Under the pieces are notes generated by a model that was not told the origin of the DNA, did not search any database, and saw only the letters and a list, made by a program, of their open reading frames with translations. This document shows positions 17,718 to 28,912 of a DNA stretch of 64,000 bases, piece after piece (positions within the stretch are counted from its first letter, which is position 1; every line of letters begins with the position of its first letter). Source of the stretch: Boletus sp. NGJ (Eukaryota; Basidiomycota; Agaricomycetes; Boletales; Boletaceae); assembly GCA_019096195.1 (NCBI GenBank), contig JAGTXK010000119.1, positions 372,001 through 436,000 on the forward strand, in the 5' to 3' direction. The position numbers and the translations under genes were made by a program.

Positions 17718-20700
17718 ATGGATTCAAAAGGTAATTGTCTCTTTCTTCTACCGCGGAGAGCGATGAAATGATGTGCCTACCAGTTGATCAGTTGCATTCA
17801 CAAGCGGAATCCCTTGTCGCCAAGTTCAAGCAAGGAGACGGGACCAATTATATCGACGAGGCGATCGTCCTCGATCGCGAAGCACTAGAACTCTGCCCAC
17901 CTGGTCACCCCGAGCGATATTTTTCCTTGAATCGGCTTGGAGTCCATCTAAATGATCGTTATAACCAGCTCGGGGCGATGACGGACCTCGAGGAGGCCAT
18001 TGTCCTCGCCCGAGACGCACTGGCGTTCTGCACAGCGGGAGGTGACCTAGATCGGTCAATCTCGTTGAACAACCTTGCAGTTCATCTCTGCGCTCGGTAC
18101 AGGCAGCTCGGGGCGATGGAGGACCTCAATGAGGCCATTTCCTGCGACCGAGACGCACTGGCGCTGCGCCCGCCGGGGCACCCAGATCGTTCGGTGTCTT
18201 TGAACAGCCTTGCGATTCGTCTCTTCACTCGGTACTACCAGCTCGGGGCAATAGAGGACCTCAATGAGGCCATCGCCCTCGCCCGAGACATGCTGGTGCT
18301 TCGCCCACTCGGGCACCCGGCTCGTTCGAGATCTTTGAACAACCTCGCAGTTTTTATCACCACTCGGTACAAGCAGCTCGGGGCAATGGAGGACCTCGAC
18401 GAGGCCGTTGTCCTCGACCGAGATGCCCTGGCACTTCGCTCGCCAGGGCATCCAGAACGTTCAATGTCTTTGAACAACCTCGCAGATTGTCTCTCCATTC
18501 GGTACGACCAGTTCGGAGCAATGGAGGACCTCAACGAGGCCATTGTCCTCGACCGAGACGCACTGGCGCTTCGCCCACTGGGACACCCAGATCGCTCAAT
18601 GTCTTTGAACAACCTCGCAGTTCGTCTCGCCACTCGGTACAAGCAGCTCGGAGTGATGGAGGACCTGAATGAGGCCATCACCCTCCACCGAGACGCACTG
18701 GCGCTTCGCCTGTCGGGGCACCCAGACCGTTCAATGTCTTTGAACAACCTCGCAGCTTGTCTCTCCACTCGGTACGAGCAGCTCGGAGCAATGGACGACC
18801 TCAGTGAGGCCATTGCCCTCGACCGAGACGCACTGGCGCTTCATCCACCAGGACACCCGGATCGCTCAACATCTTTGAACAACCTCGCAGCTCATCTCTC
18901 GACTCGGTACCAGCAGCTCGGGGCAATGGAGGACCTCAATGAGGCCATTGTCCTCGACCGAGATGCCCTGGCGCTTCGCCCACTAGGGCACCCAGGTCGT
19001 TCAATGTCTTTGAACAGCCTCGCAGTCCATCTCTCCACTCGGTACGAGCAGCTCGGAGCAATGGACGACCTCAGTGAGGCTATTACCCTCGACCGAGACG
19101 CACTGGCGCTTCGCCCGCCGGGGCACCCAGATCGCTCAATGTCTTTGAGCAACCTTGCCGCTCGTCTCGCCGCTCGGTACAAGCAACTCAGGGCGATGGA
19201 GGACCTTGATGAAGCCGTTTCACTCGCCCGAGATGCACTGGTACTTCGCCCACTGGGTCACCCAGATCACCCAATGTCTTTGAACAACCTTGCAGCTCAT
19301 CTCTCCACTCGGTACAAGCAACTTGGAGTGATGGAGGACCTGAATGAGGCCATTGTCCTCGACCGAGATGCCCTGGCGCTTCGCCCTCCGGGGCACCCAG
19401 ATCATTCAATGTCATTAAACAACCTTGCAGTTGATCTCGCTACTCGGTACGAGCAGCTCGCGGCAATGGAGGACCTGAATGAGGCTATTTCATTCGCCCG
19501 AGATGCCTTGGTGCTTCGCCCACCAGGTCACCCGTATCGGTCAACGACATTGGAGAACCTTGCAGGCTACCTCCGTACTCGGTTCATACAGTCGAGTCAG
19601 TTGGATGACAAGGAGGAGCTGTTCACTCTCTATGCTCAGCTGGTACATACAGCGCCGGTGGTGTTGTCTGTTGATCTGTCTGCTGCTAGAGCATGGATCC
19701 GTGTAGCTGAAGAATTCCGTGATCCCACAACACTCCTGGCCTACGTAACATCTCTTCGCTTACTTACCCATCATGTCGCCACTCTACCACCTTTGCCCCA
19801 ACATCGCACTGTCCTCAGGGACCTCACGTCGTCGCTTGCAGTGGACACCTTTTCAGCTTGTCTTCGCTATCGCTCTCCTAAAGATGCGGTCGAGTTTCTA
19901 GAGCAAGGTCGGGGCGTTTTTTGGAGCCAGCTCACTCGCCTCCGTTCCTCACTTGATGATGCCATTGCATCTGGCCAGACAGGAAAGATGTTGGCAGACG
20001 AGTTCGCGCGGCAGACGTTGCTCATCCGGGCTGCCCTTGATTCACCTGGTCCAAATCAGCATGATCGGGTGTACCGTCTCAACGTTGAATTACAAAGTGT
20101 CGTCACCAGAATCCGCGCGTTGCCTGGCCTCTCCCGTTTCCTTCTTCCCCCGCTCTTCTCCGACCTCCAGCAGGCAGCCCGCGAGGGTCCTGTCGTCATT
20201 GTGAATGCGAGCAAACATGGCTGTGATGCACTCGTTGTCCTAGTCGACCGAGATCCCGTTCACATCCCATTGTCAATCACAAAGCAAGGTGTCCAAGAAC
20301 TGTCGTCGAGGCTCGGTACCTTGATTGTGCGTGCAAAGTCGATGGACATGACAAGGGATTTCGGCATCCTTCTGCGGGAACTCTGGGACGAGATTGTTTC
20401 CCCCATTGTCAACGCCATCCATACCATCCATCCGTTTCGATCGCGCATCTGGTGGTGCCCCACCGCCGAGTTCTCTCTTCTTCCCCTCCATGCCGCCGGT
20501 CCGTTTAGAAAGGGCCAACAGAGTCTCGCGAATCTGTACATCTCGTCTTATACGCCCACCCTCACTGCCCTCATTCGTGCTAGACGGCACGATCTCCCGC
20601 ACTCTGCATCAAAAGGGAAACATTTCATTGGTATAGGTCAAGCGACAGCCAAGGGCGAGAATCAACTTGTTTCGGTCGGCGCCGAACTAGCCACCATTGA

Positions 20701-21208
20701 GCAACGCGTCGATGGCCTCGCTACGTTCACCCACATCGAGGGTCAAGAGTCGTGCATCGCTCGGGTCACCGAGGAACTGAGGGCGAACGAATGGGTGCAC
20801 TTTGCGTGTCATGGTATCCCGAATCGGAAACAGCCGTTCGAGTCCGCGTTTGCTCTCCACGACGGACACTTCACGATCGAACGTATCGTTCGGTGTGACT
20901 TGCAGAACGCCCAGTTTGCATATCTCTCGGCCTGTCATACGACTGTCGGGGACGAGGAAAGTCCAGACGAGGTGATGCATCTCGCGTCGGCGATGCAGTT
21001 TGCCGGGTTCCGTTCTGTGATCGGGACGATGTGGGCAGTGGACGATGGTGAGACGAACAAGATCACCTCGGCGTTCTACGGCAATATGGTAGACGACTCG
21101 GGTCGTCTGGATTATACCCGTGCAGCGTTGGCGCTGAACAGGACGATGAAAAAATTGGTGGATATTCCATTTGATCAACGTATATTGTATATACATCTCG
21201 GTGCCTAA
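17718..21208 (+). CDS. TPR-CHAT protease-like protein
   Basis: Predicted cysteine-protease-like protein of the CHAT class (caspase/separase fold) with N-terminal tetratricopeptide-like repeats, a group expanded in mushroom genomes and of largely unknown substrate. Start: ATG at 17718, 13-nt first exon, 53-nt intron (17731-17783, GTAATT..TACCAG), then one long exon, giving 1145 aa. Residues ~18-620 are TPR-like units (NLAxxLxTRYxQLGAMEDLN, EAIxLDRDALALRPPGHPDR), eleven of them exactly 45 aa. A non-repetitive helical linker (about 620-870) follows, then the CHAT domain. The probable catalytic His is H1014 in VHFACHG and the Cys is C1055 in YLSACHT; the family's VIGTMWAVDD motif lies downstream. 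All expected features are present and the frame is open, so it is probably functional. No partner gene is adjacent. Confidence 0.88.
18071..19555 (+). repeat. 135-bp coding tandem repeat (11 exact-length units)
   Basis: The TPR-like region is built from 11 units of exactly 135 bp with no indels from 18071 to 19555. It is preceded by a 138-bp unit and followed by a partial one. Units share long identical stretches (for example TCTTTGAACAACCTCGCAG), which indicates recent duplication or gene conversion between them. Confidence 0.9.
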
Positions 21209-21612
21209 ACGTTCTCTACTCTCGTTCACGTTCACCGCTCTCTTTGCTTTGCCCTGCTGTCTGTAGCCGCTATCTAATCTGTGATCGTGCATAAAAACCC
21301 CAGGTCGCGACGCCTGTATTCGTCCGCGAATATGTATACACATGACCTCGTACTATCACCCGAAGATGTGGTCATGGTCGATATCTGCTTTCTACAATTT
21401 TGTAATGTTTCGGCCCATCCGTGATCGCAAGTGCCTCTGTAAGATTGAGCGGCTGGCAGCAAGTGTCGAAGCATTGTTAGTAAATTGTAGACATACCAGT
21501 ACTTAACCCGAGCCTCCAACCTCCAACTCCAGCTCCGCTAAAATTCCAACTTTATCTGTCAAGGCCAGCCACCTACTCCGAACCTCAATCTTTGGCCCAC
21601 ATGCCCACTGGG
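21209..21612. repeat. duplicated non-coding segment, copy 1
   Basis: Roughly 21340-21600 is similar to about 23463-23790: shared ACTATCACCCGAA, CAATATCTGCTTTCTAC-like, GATTGAGCGGCTGGCAGC, CCCGAGCCTCC and TCCGAACCTCAA in the same order and orientation. No coding capacity is evident. Confidence 0.6.
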
Positions 21613-23126
21613 TCAACGGCGGGTGGCGGCGTCCGCGGGATGTACAAAGGAGGGGAATGACAACCCCCCATCCCCAATCGCAGGGGACGCGCCTGCCGCT
21701 TGGAGGCGCAAGGCCGCCATCCGTTGTTCCAGCATGTTGATGCGGGAAATGACCTCCCTGTATTCCCGTTGGCGGCCCTGAGCGGCCTCGTGGCGGCGCT
21801 CGTGCAGCTCTCTGAAAAGGCGCTCGTGCTCGTCGCGTGAGATGAACTCCGTGCTGTTCAGCCCATAGGCGGGGTCAGTAGTAGGCCTTGTGGGTGGATG
21901 CGCAATCGCGCGGGATGCGGGGCGACCCTGTTGGGAAGGTTTGCCTTTGGAGCGGCTGCGGCGTGAGGGCCCAGCCACAGATGACTCCGTACGAGGCTGG
22001 GGAGGTGCGCTCGAATCAACCCCTGCTACAGAAGTAGTTCATACATTTGCAATTTATGTTAAGGAAGACTTACGCTTCGACCCACGGGGAGGGCCGCCGG
22101 TTTTCAACATCTTAGGTGGTGAGGCGGTGGCAAGCTGCGGAGAGTCCGATCGCGGCAGCGACTTGACCACGATTATAGGCAGGTTGGGGGGAGGCGCTGT
22201 CGATTGGGGGCGGGATGGAACCCGACTGCTCTCGTCTATGCGCAGCGAGCACCGCTTCTTCCGCCGGCGGCATCCCTTGCACACGCCCTGCGAGCTGTTG
22301 GGATTCGGGACGCAAACATCCCCGGCATGGATGCATGTTGTACATCTAGTGAGAAGTGAAGAGGTGGCGTGGGGTGCTGGAGCCGGGGACGGATCGCGTG
22401 GCCCCTTGTCACGCTGCGCCCTGCTGCTGGCGCGGGCAGGGCGAGTGGTCGGTGGCGGAGCGGTAGTGGCAGCTACTGGAACTGCCGCGCTGGTATCGTC
22501 GCCGACTTCGTCTTCGTCACTGGGAGGGTGCGTCGTGGGGGGCCGCGTCTTGTGCGCAGCTGACGCGATATGCTTGCGCTTTTGAGAACGGCCGCGTTGT
22601 TCGTCATTGTCCACCTCGTCGGCCTTGCGCTTACCCTCCCTTTTCCGCCGCCGCTCCTTCTCACCCTCAATCTCCAAGTCCTCCTCCTCCTTAACCACCC
22701 TCTTGATGAGGCGCTCACCTTGCTGCGTCACCCCTGTGGATGAACCCAGACCTCTACTCTCTCCCACCGCCACTGACATGGGCCGCTGGCTCCAAGGATG
22801 GCCAGAGAGGTCTTCATCTTGCCAACGGGTGATCCGTCGCCAATCAGGCCACTCAGAACCGTCTGGCCGCCAGAAGAGGTCGATGGCGATGAGTAAGGGT
22901 GGCACTCTATCCACCGAATGTACCGTCCCTCGAACTATGATCTAATTGTTGTTAGTACGCGTTGACGGTACGCGTTATATTATAGGCATTGAGTTACCAT
23001 GGCCGCCTCAATACGTTCGACCGCGACGGACCACTTCTCTAGATGAGGCACGTACTTGCGCACGATGTCGCTAATAATTACGACTTGAGCCTTGAGGAGA
23101 TTGTTTGCGGCAGATTTGGAATCCAT
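21613..23126 (-). CDS. Zn2Cys6-like and coiled-coil protein
   Basis: Three exons: 23126-22998 (ATG), 22941-22074 and 22025-21613, with introns of 56 nt (GTAACT..AATTAG) and 48 nt (GTAAGT..CTGTAG). The product is about 469 aa. The middle carries CTTC-x6-C-x10-CKGC-x6-C, which matches the spacing of a fungal Zn(II)2Cys6 binuclear cluster and is followed by basic residues (RRRKKRC). Before it is a highly charged, NLS-rich segment (KERRRKREGKRK). After it come Pro/Ser-rich linkers and a C-terminal coiled coil (HERLFRELHERRHEAAQ onward). A fungal-specific transcription factor domain is not visible. A DNA-binding regulator is plausible; the alternative is a multicopy mushroom-specific family of unknown role. 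It lies between two copies of a duplicated segment. Confidence 0.7.
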
Positions 23127-23870
23127 TGCGTGTTGAGAATGAAAAATTGCAGTGTCGGGGAAGTGGGTACGCGCCGGGCGGGTTTTGTGGTGGCTGTCAA
23201 TGGAATTCCCACGGGTAGCTCCCAGTGAAATGTCTGGCGAATTTTGCAGTGAAGGGGCATCTTCCGTCTACAACGACCTATGTTGTAAAAAGGATAAGTA
23301 AAGATAGGAAAGAAATGGGCTGTCGACACTGAGTATCTCATGCCGCACGCACAAGACAACGTCAAGTCGTCTGGCCAACCCCCGCTTCTCGCCCAACACT
23401 TTGATACCCCTTCGGACACCTAGCGATGTGGACCAAGTCCTGGTTGCTTCCTGCCCTTTGATTCGGAACTATCACCCGAAAATGTCGTCCCATGGTCAAT
23501 ATCTGCTTTCTACTATTTTCGTGATGGTTCTCGGCCCATTCGTGATCGTAGGAGCCTCGGGAAGATTGAGCGGCTGGCAGCCCGAAAGGCAGAATACGAA
23601 TACTTCGAGGCACGCTTGGCCTCAGTTCCCGACGTGTCGAAATATTGTAAGTAAGTAGACATGCCAGTAGCCCGAGCCTCCGACCTCCAACTCCTAAAAT
23701 GCCAACTTCATGCTGGCAGCCACCTCGCTGCATGCACCCATTCTCGTCATCGTCAAGTGGGCTGACACCTAGTCCGAACCTCAACCTGTGGCATATAAAA
23801 GGCCAGCCCATCGTAATCTCGTCCTCGGTCCCTTTTTCTTGCCGTCATCTCCCTGCTTCACTTACAGTAA
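23127..23870. repeat. duplicated non-coding segment, copy 2, and promoter of next gene
   Basis: About 23463-23790 repeats 21340-21600. In addition, 23424-23455 (coding-like DVDQVLVASCP) repeats a 5' piece of the following gene at about 23974-24005, so the region is a patchwork of copies of that gene's 5' end. Confidence 0.6.
23794..23800 (+). promoter_or_regulatory. TATA box
   Basis: TATAAAA 71 bp upstream of the ATG at 23871. The matching position in the duplicated segment near 21600 lacks it. Confidence 0.5.
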
Positions 23871-24806
23871 TGCCAGCTGCCTCCCACCCCGACGCTATTC
23901 CCGTCGAGCAGCGCTTCCGGGTTCGCATGTGCAATGCGCCACTGTGTCGATATCTTCCAGGTGCTATCACCTGGTGATGTGGACCAAGTCCTGGTTGCTT
24001 CCTGCCCACCAGGCACCGAGTCCACGACCGTGATCGACATACACGACGCTTCAACCTCTCTCAGTTCCGCTACCTCCAGCTCCGATAGTGACCGGAACGA
24101 TGTGGCAAAGCGCCATGATGCTCCGACGTTGGGCGTGGTGCAATTGCAAGCCGCATTCGTTTGGTTGTACCAGTTGGTCATTGCACTCGTCCTTCAGGTT
24201 GTCGTGATTGCGTCGGATGTCGTCTCACTCAAGGACCGTATCACGGCGGTCGAAGGCACACAAACACCCGCGTTGGTCCATGGCCAGGAAACCGAAACGC
24301 TCGCGCGACAAGTCAGTGCGTTGTGCGAGCGAGTAGCCTCTCAGCAAGAGCGTATCGCCGGTCTGGAGCGTTCGCACCGCGCAGAGACGGACTCGTACAA
24401 GAAGACGATCCGGGAACTTGCCATCAAGCTCGGCGATGTGAAGGTCGACGACGACAAGAAGGGCCGCGAGGATGTCCTCGAGGATATGTGCCAGTCTTTG
24501 AAGGGATTTCAGCAGTCGATGGAATGTCAGGCGGAGAGGATCACTGGGATAAAGGTTGACTCTGCACGCAAGATCGCTCTCCTCCAGTCGGAGCTGGCGG
24601 GCGTTCAGACAGATCTTGCCGCGGTCAAGACGGTAGCTGTGCCTGTGAACGCCTCGTTTGCCAGCTAGGCTGCGACGAGAGCCCGGAAGGTGGGGGTCCT
24701 TGCAAGCGTCGCTCAGCGGTTAGAGGATGCAGAAAAGGCAGAAGGCAGAACTAGTGTTTCTTTTCCGTCGTGGGTAGCTAACACGAAGTCTACGTTTGGA
24801 AAATAG
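23871..24806 (+). CDS. membrane/coiled-coil protein, unknown
   Basis: The model starts MPAASHPDAIPVEQ at 23871. A candidate 40-nt intron (GTTCGC..TTCCAG) follows, then a long exon, a candidate 36-nt intron (GTAGCTG..AGCTAG, with CTGTGAAC inside) and a last exon ending at 24806. Without the second intron the frame would stop at 24667, yet coding-like sequence (RARKVGVLASVAQRLEDAEK) continues in the same frame. One hydrophobic segment (AAFVWLYQLVIALVLQVVVI) is followed by a long heptad-rich coiled coil. The product is about 297 aa. No known family. Alternatively the protein starts at ATG 23934 and stops at 24668. Which end is used is not certain. Confidence 0.5.
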
Positions 24807-25560
24807 AAAGATCGTGACTTCTGCCGCTTGTTGTCGCACGAAGCTCAGTATGTGCTACAGTCCTTCAGGATCTCCCCACAGGTTCGACTTCGTCTGGTAG
24901 TTCAGAGGTCACGCACAGTTCCAAAGCATAGTACGTGCCGAAGCTGTCTCAATCACTGCTTTGGGCCGGTCTGACACGACGTGCTGTAGGCAAAACGGAA
25001 GAAACGACGGTCAAGAACTAGTCAACCAGCCTCCTACCCCACCAACGTTGCTCAGCCCGGCGCTGACGAGAGATACCCGCGATACCCACGATACCCATTT
25101 TAAAATGCACGATGCCTATGGGACGGCTGGTACCCGCAAAGGGAGACGGTAATGAGAACAAGCCATGAAACGGCTCGACGACGACGCGCCAAGATACTAA
25201 GACATCCCAGCCTGGTGCTGAACAATTCCCGGACGTTCCCTACGGCGAGTCCAAAGAAGGCCCTGCCTGGTGCCAGACTACCTTGCAAGGCTGAAAGGTC
25301 TCCGCACTGTTGAAGCCGCGCAGGTCGAAAGGCAATGGCTTTTTGACCCTCGTGCTGTGCGTCAAGTGCTCGATGATGACCAGATGCGACCAGAATCTCT
25401 CGGCAATGAGACTTATACCCATGGCTGCGCTGATTGTTCCCCATTTGGTAAAATCACGTATTGAACACCATCCAGTTGTGATTTCAGGTAATACAAATGA
25501 AACACTGCACTTGAGTTGAGCCCTTCAATTACCTACTAATATGCCTACATTCTGTGTGAC

Positions 25561-25760
25561 TTACCAACTGTGGGTGGGATCGTGCCCACCAGGGGGGCGG
25601 TCCCGCTGACTCTGGCGTCCGTGCTTGCTCCGTGCCCATACAGGCAGTTGGGAGTTCCCTAAACAGCCCCGGAGCGTAACCGTCGGGGTAGCGGTGGCCT
25701 CAGGCCTCTCGGTGGTTCGAAACCGCCGCAGAGCCGGTCCCTGAGCTAACTCCACCAAGT
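25561..25760. repeat. possible tRNA-derived (SINE-like) block
   Basis: A GC-rich block unlike its surroundings. The plus strand has a perfect T-arm-like hairpin GGTGG-TTCGAAA-CCGCC with box B GGTTCGAAACC (about 25714). The minus strand has a box-A-like TAGCTCAGGGAC near the other edge. No complete cloverleaf forms and the A-to-B spacing is wrong, so this is a weak candidate for a SINE remnant. Confidence 0.2.
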
Positions 25761-25956
25761 ATACACGACTGTGGCCGCAGTCTGACGGAAGGCAAGTGAC
25801 CTACTGTAATACGTGCGCGTCCAACCGGCATGGGCCGGATTAGTCGGCATGTGAACGTTGTGACTCGGCAAGGCTGTACGAATAATATCGATTCCGAGTG
25901 ACCGAGTCACTATCTAGTCATCATCGGCCTGGAAGTCATCACCGTTCATGAACATG

Positions 25957-25963
25957 TATAAAG
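25957..25963 (+). promoter_or_regulatory. TATA box of P450-A
   Basis: TATAAAG 85 bp upstream of the ATG. The following stretch (GGCGGGCACCACTACAGCAG) is also recognisable, diverged, upstream of the inverted copy P450-C. Confidence 0.5.
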
Positions 25964-26041
25964 GCGGGCACCACTACAGCAGAGTGACACCGTCACCGAC
26001 ACCTGGACCTTCTGTTGATCCTCTCATCCACAGTCCAAATC

Positions 26042-28315
26042 ATGGAAATATTATCCACAAGACTCGTTCCCGAGTCGATGAACAAGATTCTGTCTCACAT
26101 CCCACCTCTTTCTCCATTCAATGCAGTCGTTGCCTGCACAGCACTCTTGGCGTTCGTCAAGCTCATACAGATGTCGCGCAGGCGGGTTCGCACTCCCAAA
26201 CTCAGAGGTCCACCCGGTTTGAGCTTCGTATATGGTGTTGGAAAGATAACTATCCAGGTTGATGACCCATCCGCCATATATGAATCGTGGGCACAGGAGT
26301 TTGGTGGAGTATATGAAGTGCCTTCGACGCTGGGGAAGCGCAGGATCATCTTGCACGATCCCAAGGCCATCGCACACTTCCATACGAAGGATACATGGAC
26401 GTATGTTCGGACCCCTTTGACAAGAAAACTTCTCGAGAGCGGGGTGAGTCGAGGCTCATATGTTCCTTGTCTGGCTTATCGAGTCTGATATTTGCTGTGA
26501 TAGTTTGGACGAGGTCTATTTTGGGCTGACGGGGAAAGCCACAAAAGGCACGTTCTTCAATCCACTGTGGAGAAGAGACATTGATCGGTTCGTTAGACAA
26601 CGCAAATCGTTGACTCCGGCGTTTGGTATTGCTGCGATTCGGAAGTTGACGCCGGTTTTCTACGACTCAGCACACAAGGTACTGTCCTTTCCTTCTCTTG
26701 GAAATTACGTGTCCATCTCATGCGCAATCGGTCCCGGTTAGGCTAAAGCAGCCTGGAGTGCTCTCATCGAATCGAGCAGTGAAGATAGTGCAATCATCGA
26801 CGTACAGAACTGGTGAGATTTGGATATCAGTTATCTCAAGCCGACATCTGGCTTAACTGTCGTTTTATCAAGGATGAACCACGTCTCGTACGCTTTCCCT
26901 CTTACCACCTTTTCTCCATTTTTACACATCTTGCCAGCCTTGACACAGTCGGTATCGCAGGTTTCTCACATGACTTTGGTGCTCTCGATGGGAAACATGC
27001 CTCGGTTACTGAGGTTTTCGACGCTTCTAGTTCATCCCCTGTTTCTGCGTTACACATCGGCCTCAACCTCTTGGGGCAGGTGTTCCCATTTCTTACGCAG
27101 ATACCCACGTCGCGCGGTAGGTTGGTCTCGAAGCTGAACACTGCGATGGAGGAAATATCGAATGATTTACTCGCTCGAACGAGGAAAGAGTTGGATGTGG
27201 GTACCACTAGCGACAAGGAGGAAAAGTCCGTCATTGGGCTGCTCAGTACGTTTCTTTTTTTTCGGGTGCACGACTACAGTCGTTGATATGTTCGAATCAG
27301 TCAAGGGTGCCGAGTCAGAGTTCCACTTGTCAAAGGAGGAGATGCTCTCACAGGTAATCCAAGATGCTGGAAATACTAAACAGTTTTCTCATATTTCGTT
27401 GCAGATGAAAGTCCTGCTTCTTGCAGGATATGAGACCACGTCCAGTGAGTTCCCGTCTTATGTTCAGGGGAAATTGTGACTCATATCTACACTAGTTAGC
27501 TTGACGGTAATTCCATTCATACACCGTGCCTGCGCCAGCATTTACCCCCGAGTTGCAGTGGGCCCTCATCGAGCTATCACGAAACCCTGACATCCAGACG
27601 AAGCTGCGAAACGAACTTGTCGAGCACAGTTCAGATCCGACGTACGACCAACTTTCCAACGGTCTTCCCTATCTCGATGCCGTCGTCCATGAAATCTTTC
27701 GCATGCACGCCCCAGTCCGTGAATCTATACGAATAGTACGCCTACGGTCATTTATTTCGCCCCCTATTTCTAATTCGCCTCATCCCCCTCTCATAATGTA
27801 TAGGCTTCCGAAGACGACGTGATTCCCCTCTCCGAACCCGTTCGCACCAAATCCGGACAGCTGATCGAGAATTTGCCTATCGCGCGAGGGACCACCCTCT
27901 CTGTCCCATTTACAGCCGTGAATCTGTCATCAGACATCTGGGGCGAAGACGCCAAAGCCTTCAAACCTAGCCGATGGCTTGAAGACGATCGTAAGAATGG
28001 AATACCAGCCAAGGCCAGAGATGTACAAGGGCATCGGCATCTGCTCACTTTTTCAGATGGCCCTAGGACATGTCTAGGAAAGAACTTTGCCATCGCCGAG
28101 TTCAAGGTAGGTTGTGATGTCCATTTGGTCTTTTAGCGCTGAAAACGGTGCTTGAACAGGCGGTTCTGTCTGTACTCGTCAAGAACTTTGTCTTTGAGCC
28201 GCGTGATGGCACGGAGACAAAGATTGAGATGGCCAGGGGGTTCCTTCCGAGGCCACGAGTTGCTGGCGAAGAAGGGTGCAAGGTGCCTCTGCGTGTCAAA
28301 CCATACGTGGAGTAA
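26042..28315 (+). CDS. cytochrome P450 (copy A)
   Basis: Microsomal P450 monooxygenase. An N-terminal anchor (FNAVVACTALLAFVKLI) is followed by a basic and proline hinge (RRRVRTPKLRGPP). Landmarks: I-helix LLAGYETTS, K-helix HEIFRMH (ExxR), FKPSRW, and heme loop FSDGPRTCLGKNFA with the axial Cys. The product ends VPLRVKPYVE. Exon 1 is 26042-26443. There are about 11 introns, including a GC..AG intron at 26548-26596 that restores GESHKR-QRKSLTPAF, and an 11-nt microexon at 27496-27506 (TTAGCTTGACG) that restores SLTWALIEL. The start is the first ATG that leaves a membrane anchor, matched by copy C. The overall pattern resembles basidiomycete CYP5150-type proteins, but family assignment needs a comparison. 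It looks intact; substrate unknown. Confidence 0.9.
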
Positions 28316-28912
28316 CTTGTCTATTTTCTTCACCCCCTGCCTTGATTGATCTCGAGTTTAGCCCTTGACCGTCGGCGAGCGGGCTACAGTATTTATTGTA
28401 CATGTACCCTGTTGCCATCCCAAGCTTTGGATAGCTTGTTCTTGTAATATGTAATAGTTATCTTGTAGTGAACAGTTGTAGAAACTGGTTGATCGTTCCC
28501 TCCGTCGGATGTCCGGGTGCAGTGCGAGCAGTCATTCCGAAATGAACCACTGACTAGGTAACCTAGCAATGAACAGTTAGTGTGATATATCAATTGCCGC
28601 AAAGTGTTTATATCCGTTCCCAAGTTTACAGTCAGCCTTGCCAACTCCAGCATTCATCGACATCCACGAGTGCTGACTTGCTCCGTCGGCACAGATATCA
28701 AAATTTGATCCTAGTCTTGAAGATGTTTCCTGTTCCCCGAGACTAAATTTACATCATACTTTCCAAGTCCAAGTCTTCCTTTCGCCACGCACTACAAGGC
28801 GCCCGAAGAGCCTGCTACAGTTCATACTCCTCCGATTCGTGCGAAAGCTCGTCACCACGCTGGTCGTATCGTCTCCCTCGGGTTGTGTCCTCATCATACT
28901 GATCCTTGGACA
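28316..28912. other. spacer between P450-A and P450-B
   Basis: Non-coding. Up to about 28545 it is matched in inverted orientation downstream of P450-C (for example CCGTCGGAT near 28503 and 31635). The last ~150 bp before P450-B are matched upstream of P450-D. Confidence 0.6.

Larger units (their letters stand above)
24807..26041. other. intergenic before P450-A
   Basis: No gene found. It contains a short GATACCC-type triplicate at about 25072-25098 and a GC-rich block with a Pol III box-B-like motif at about 25560-25760. P450-A's TATA box is at 25957. Confidence 0.45.

Noticed and set aside
18056-19415. Long minus-strand frames with repetitive Ser/Arg-rich text
   Set aside because: Mirror of the 135-bp TPR-coding repeat on the plus strand; they repeat only because the sense gene does.
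24711-24730. GCTCAGCGGTTAGAGG, which resembles a tRNA D-arm
   Set aside because: No matching T-arm or acceptor stem; the bases fit the coding frame VAQRLED of the coiled-coil gene.
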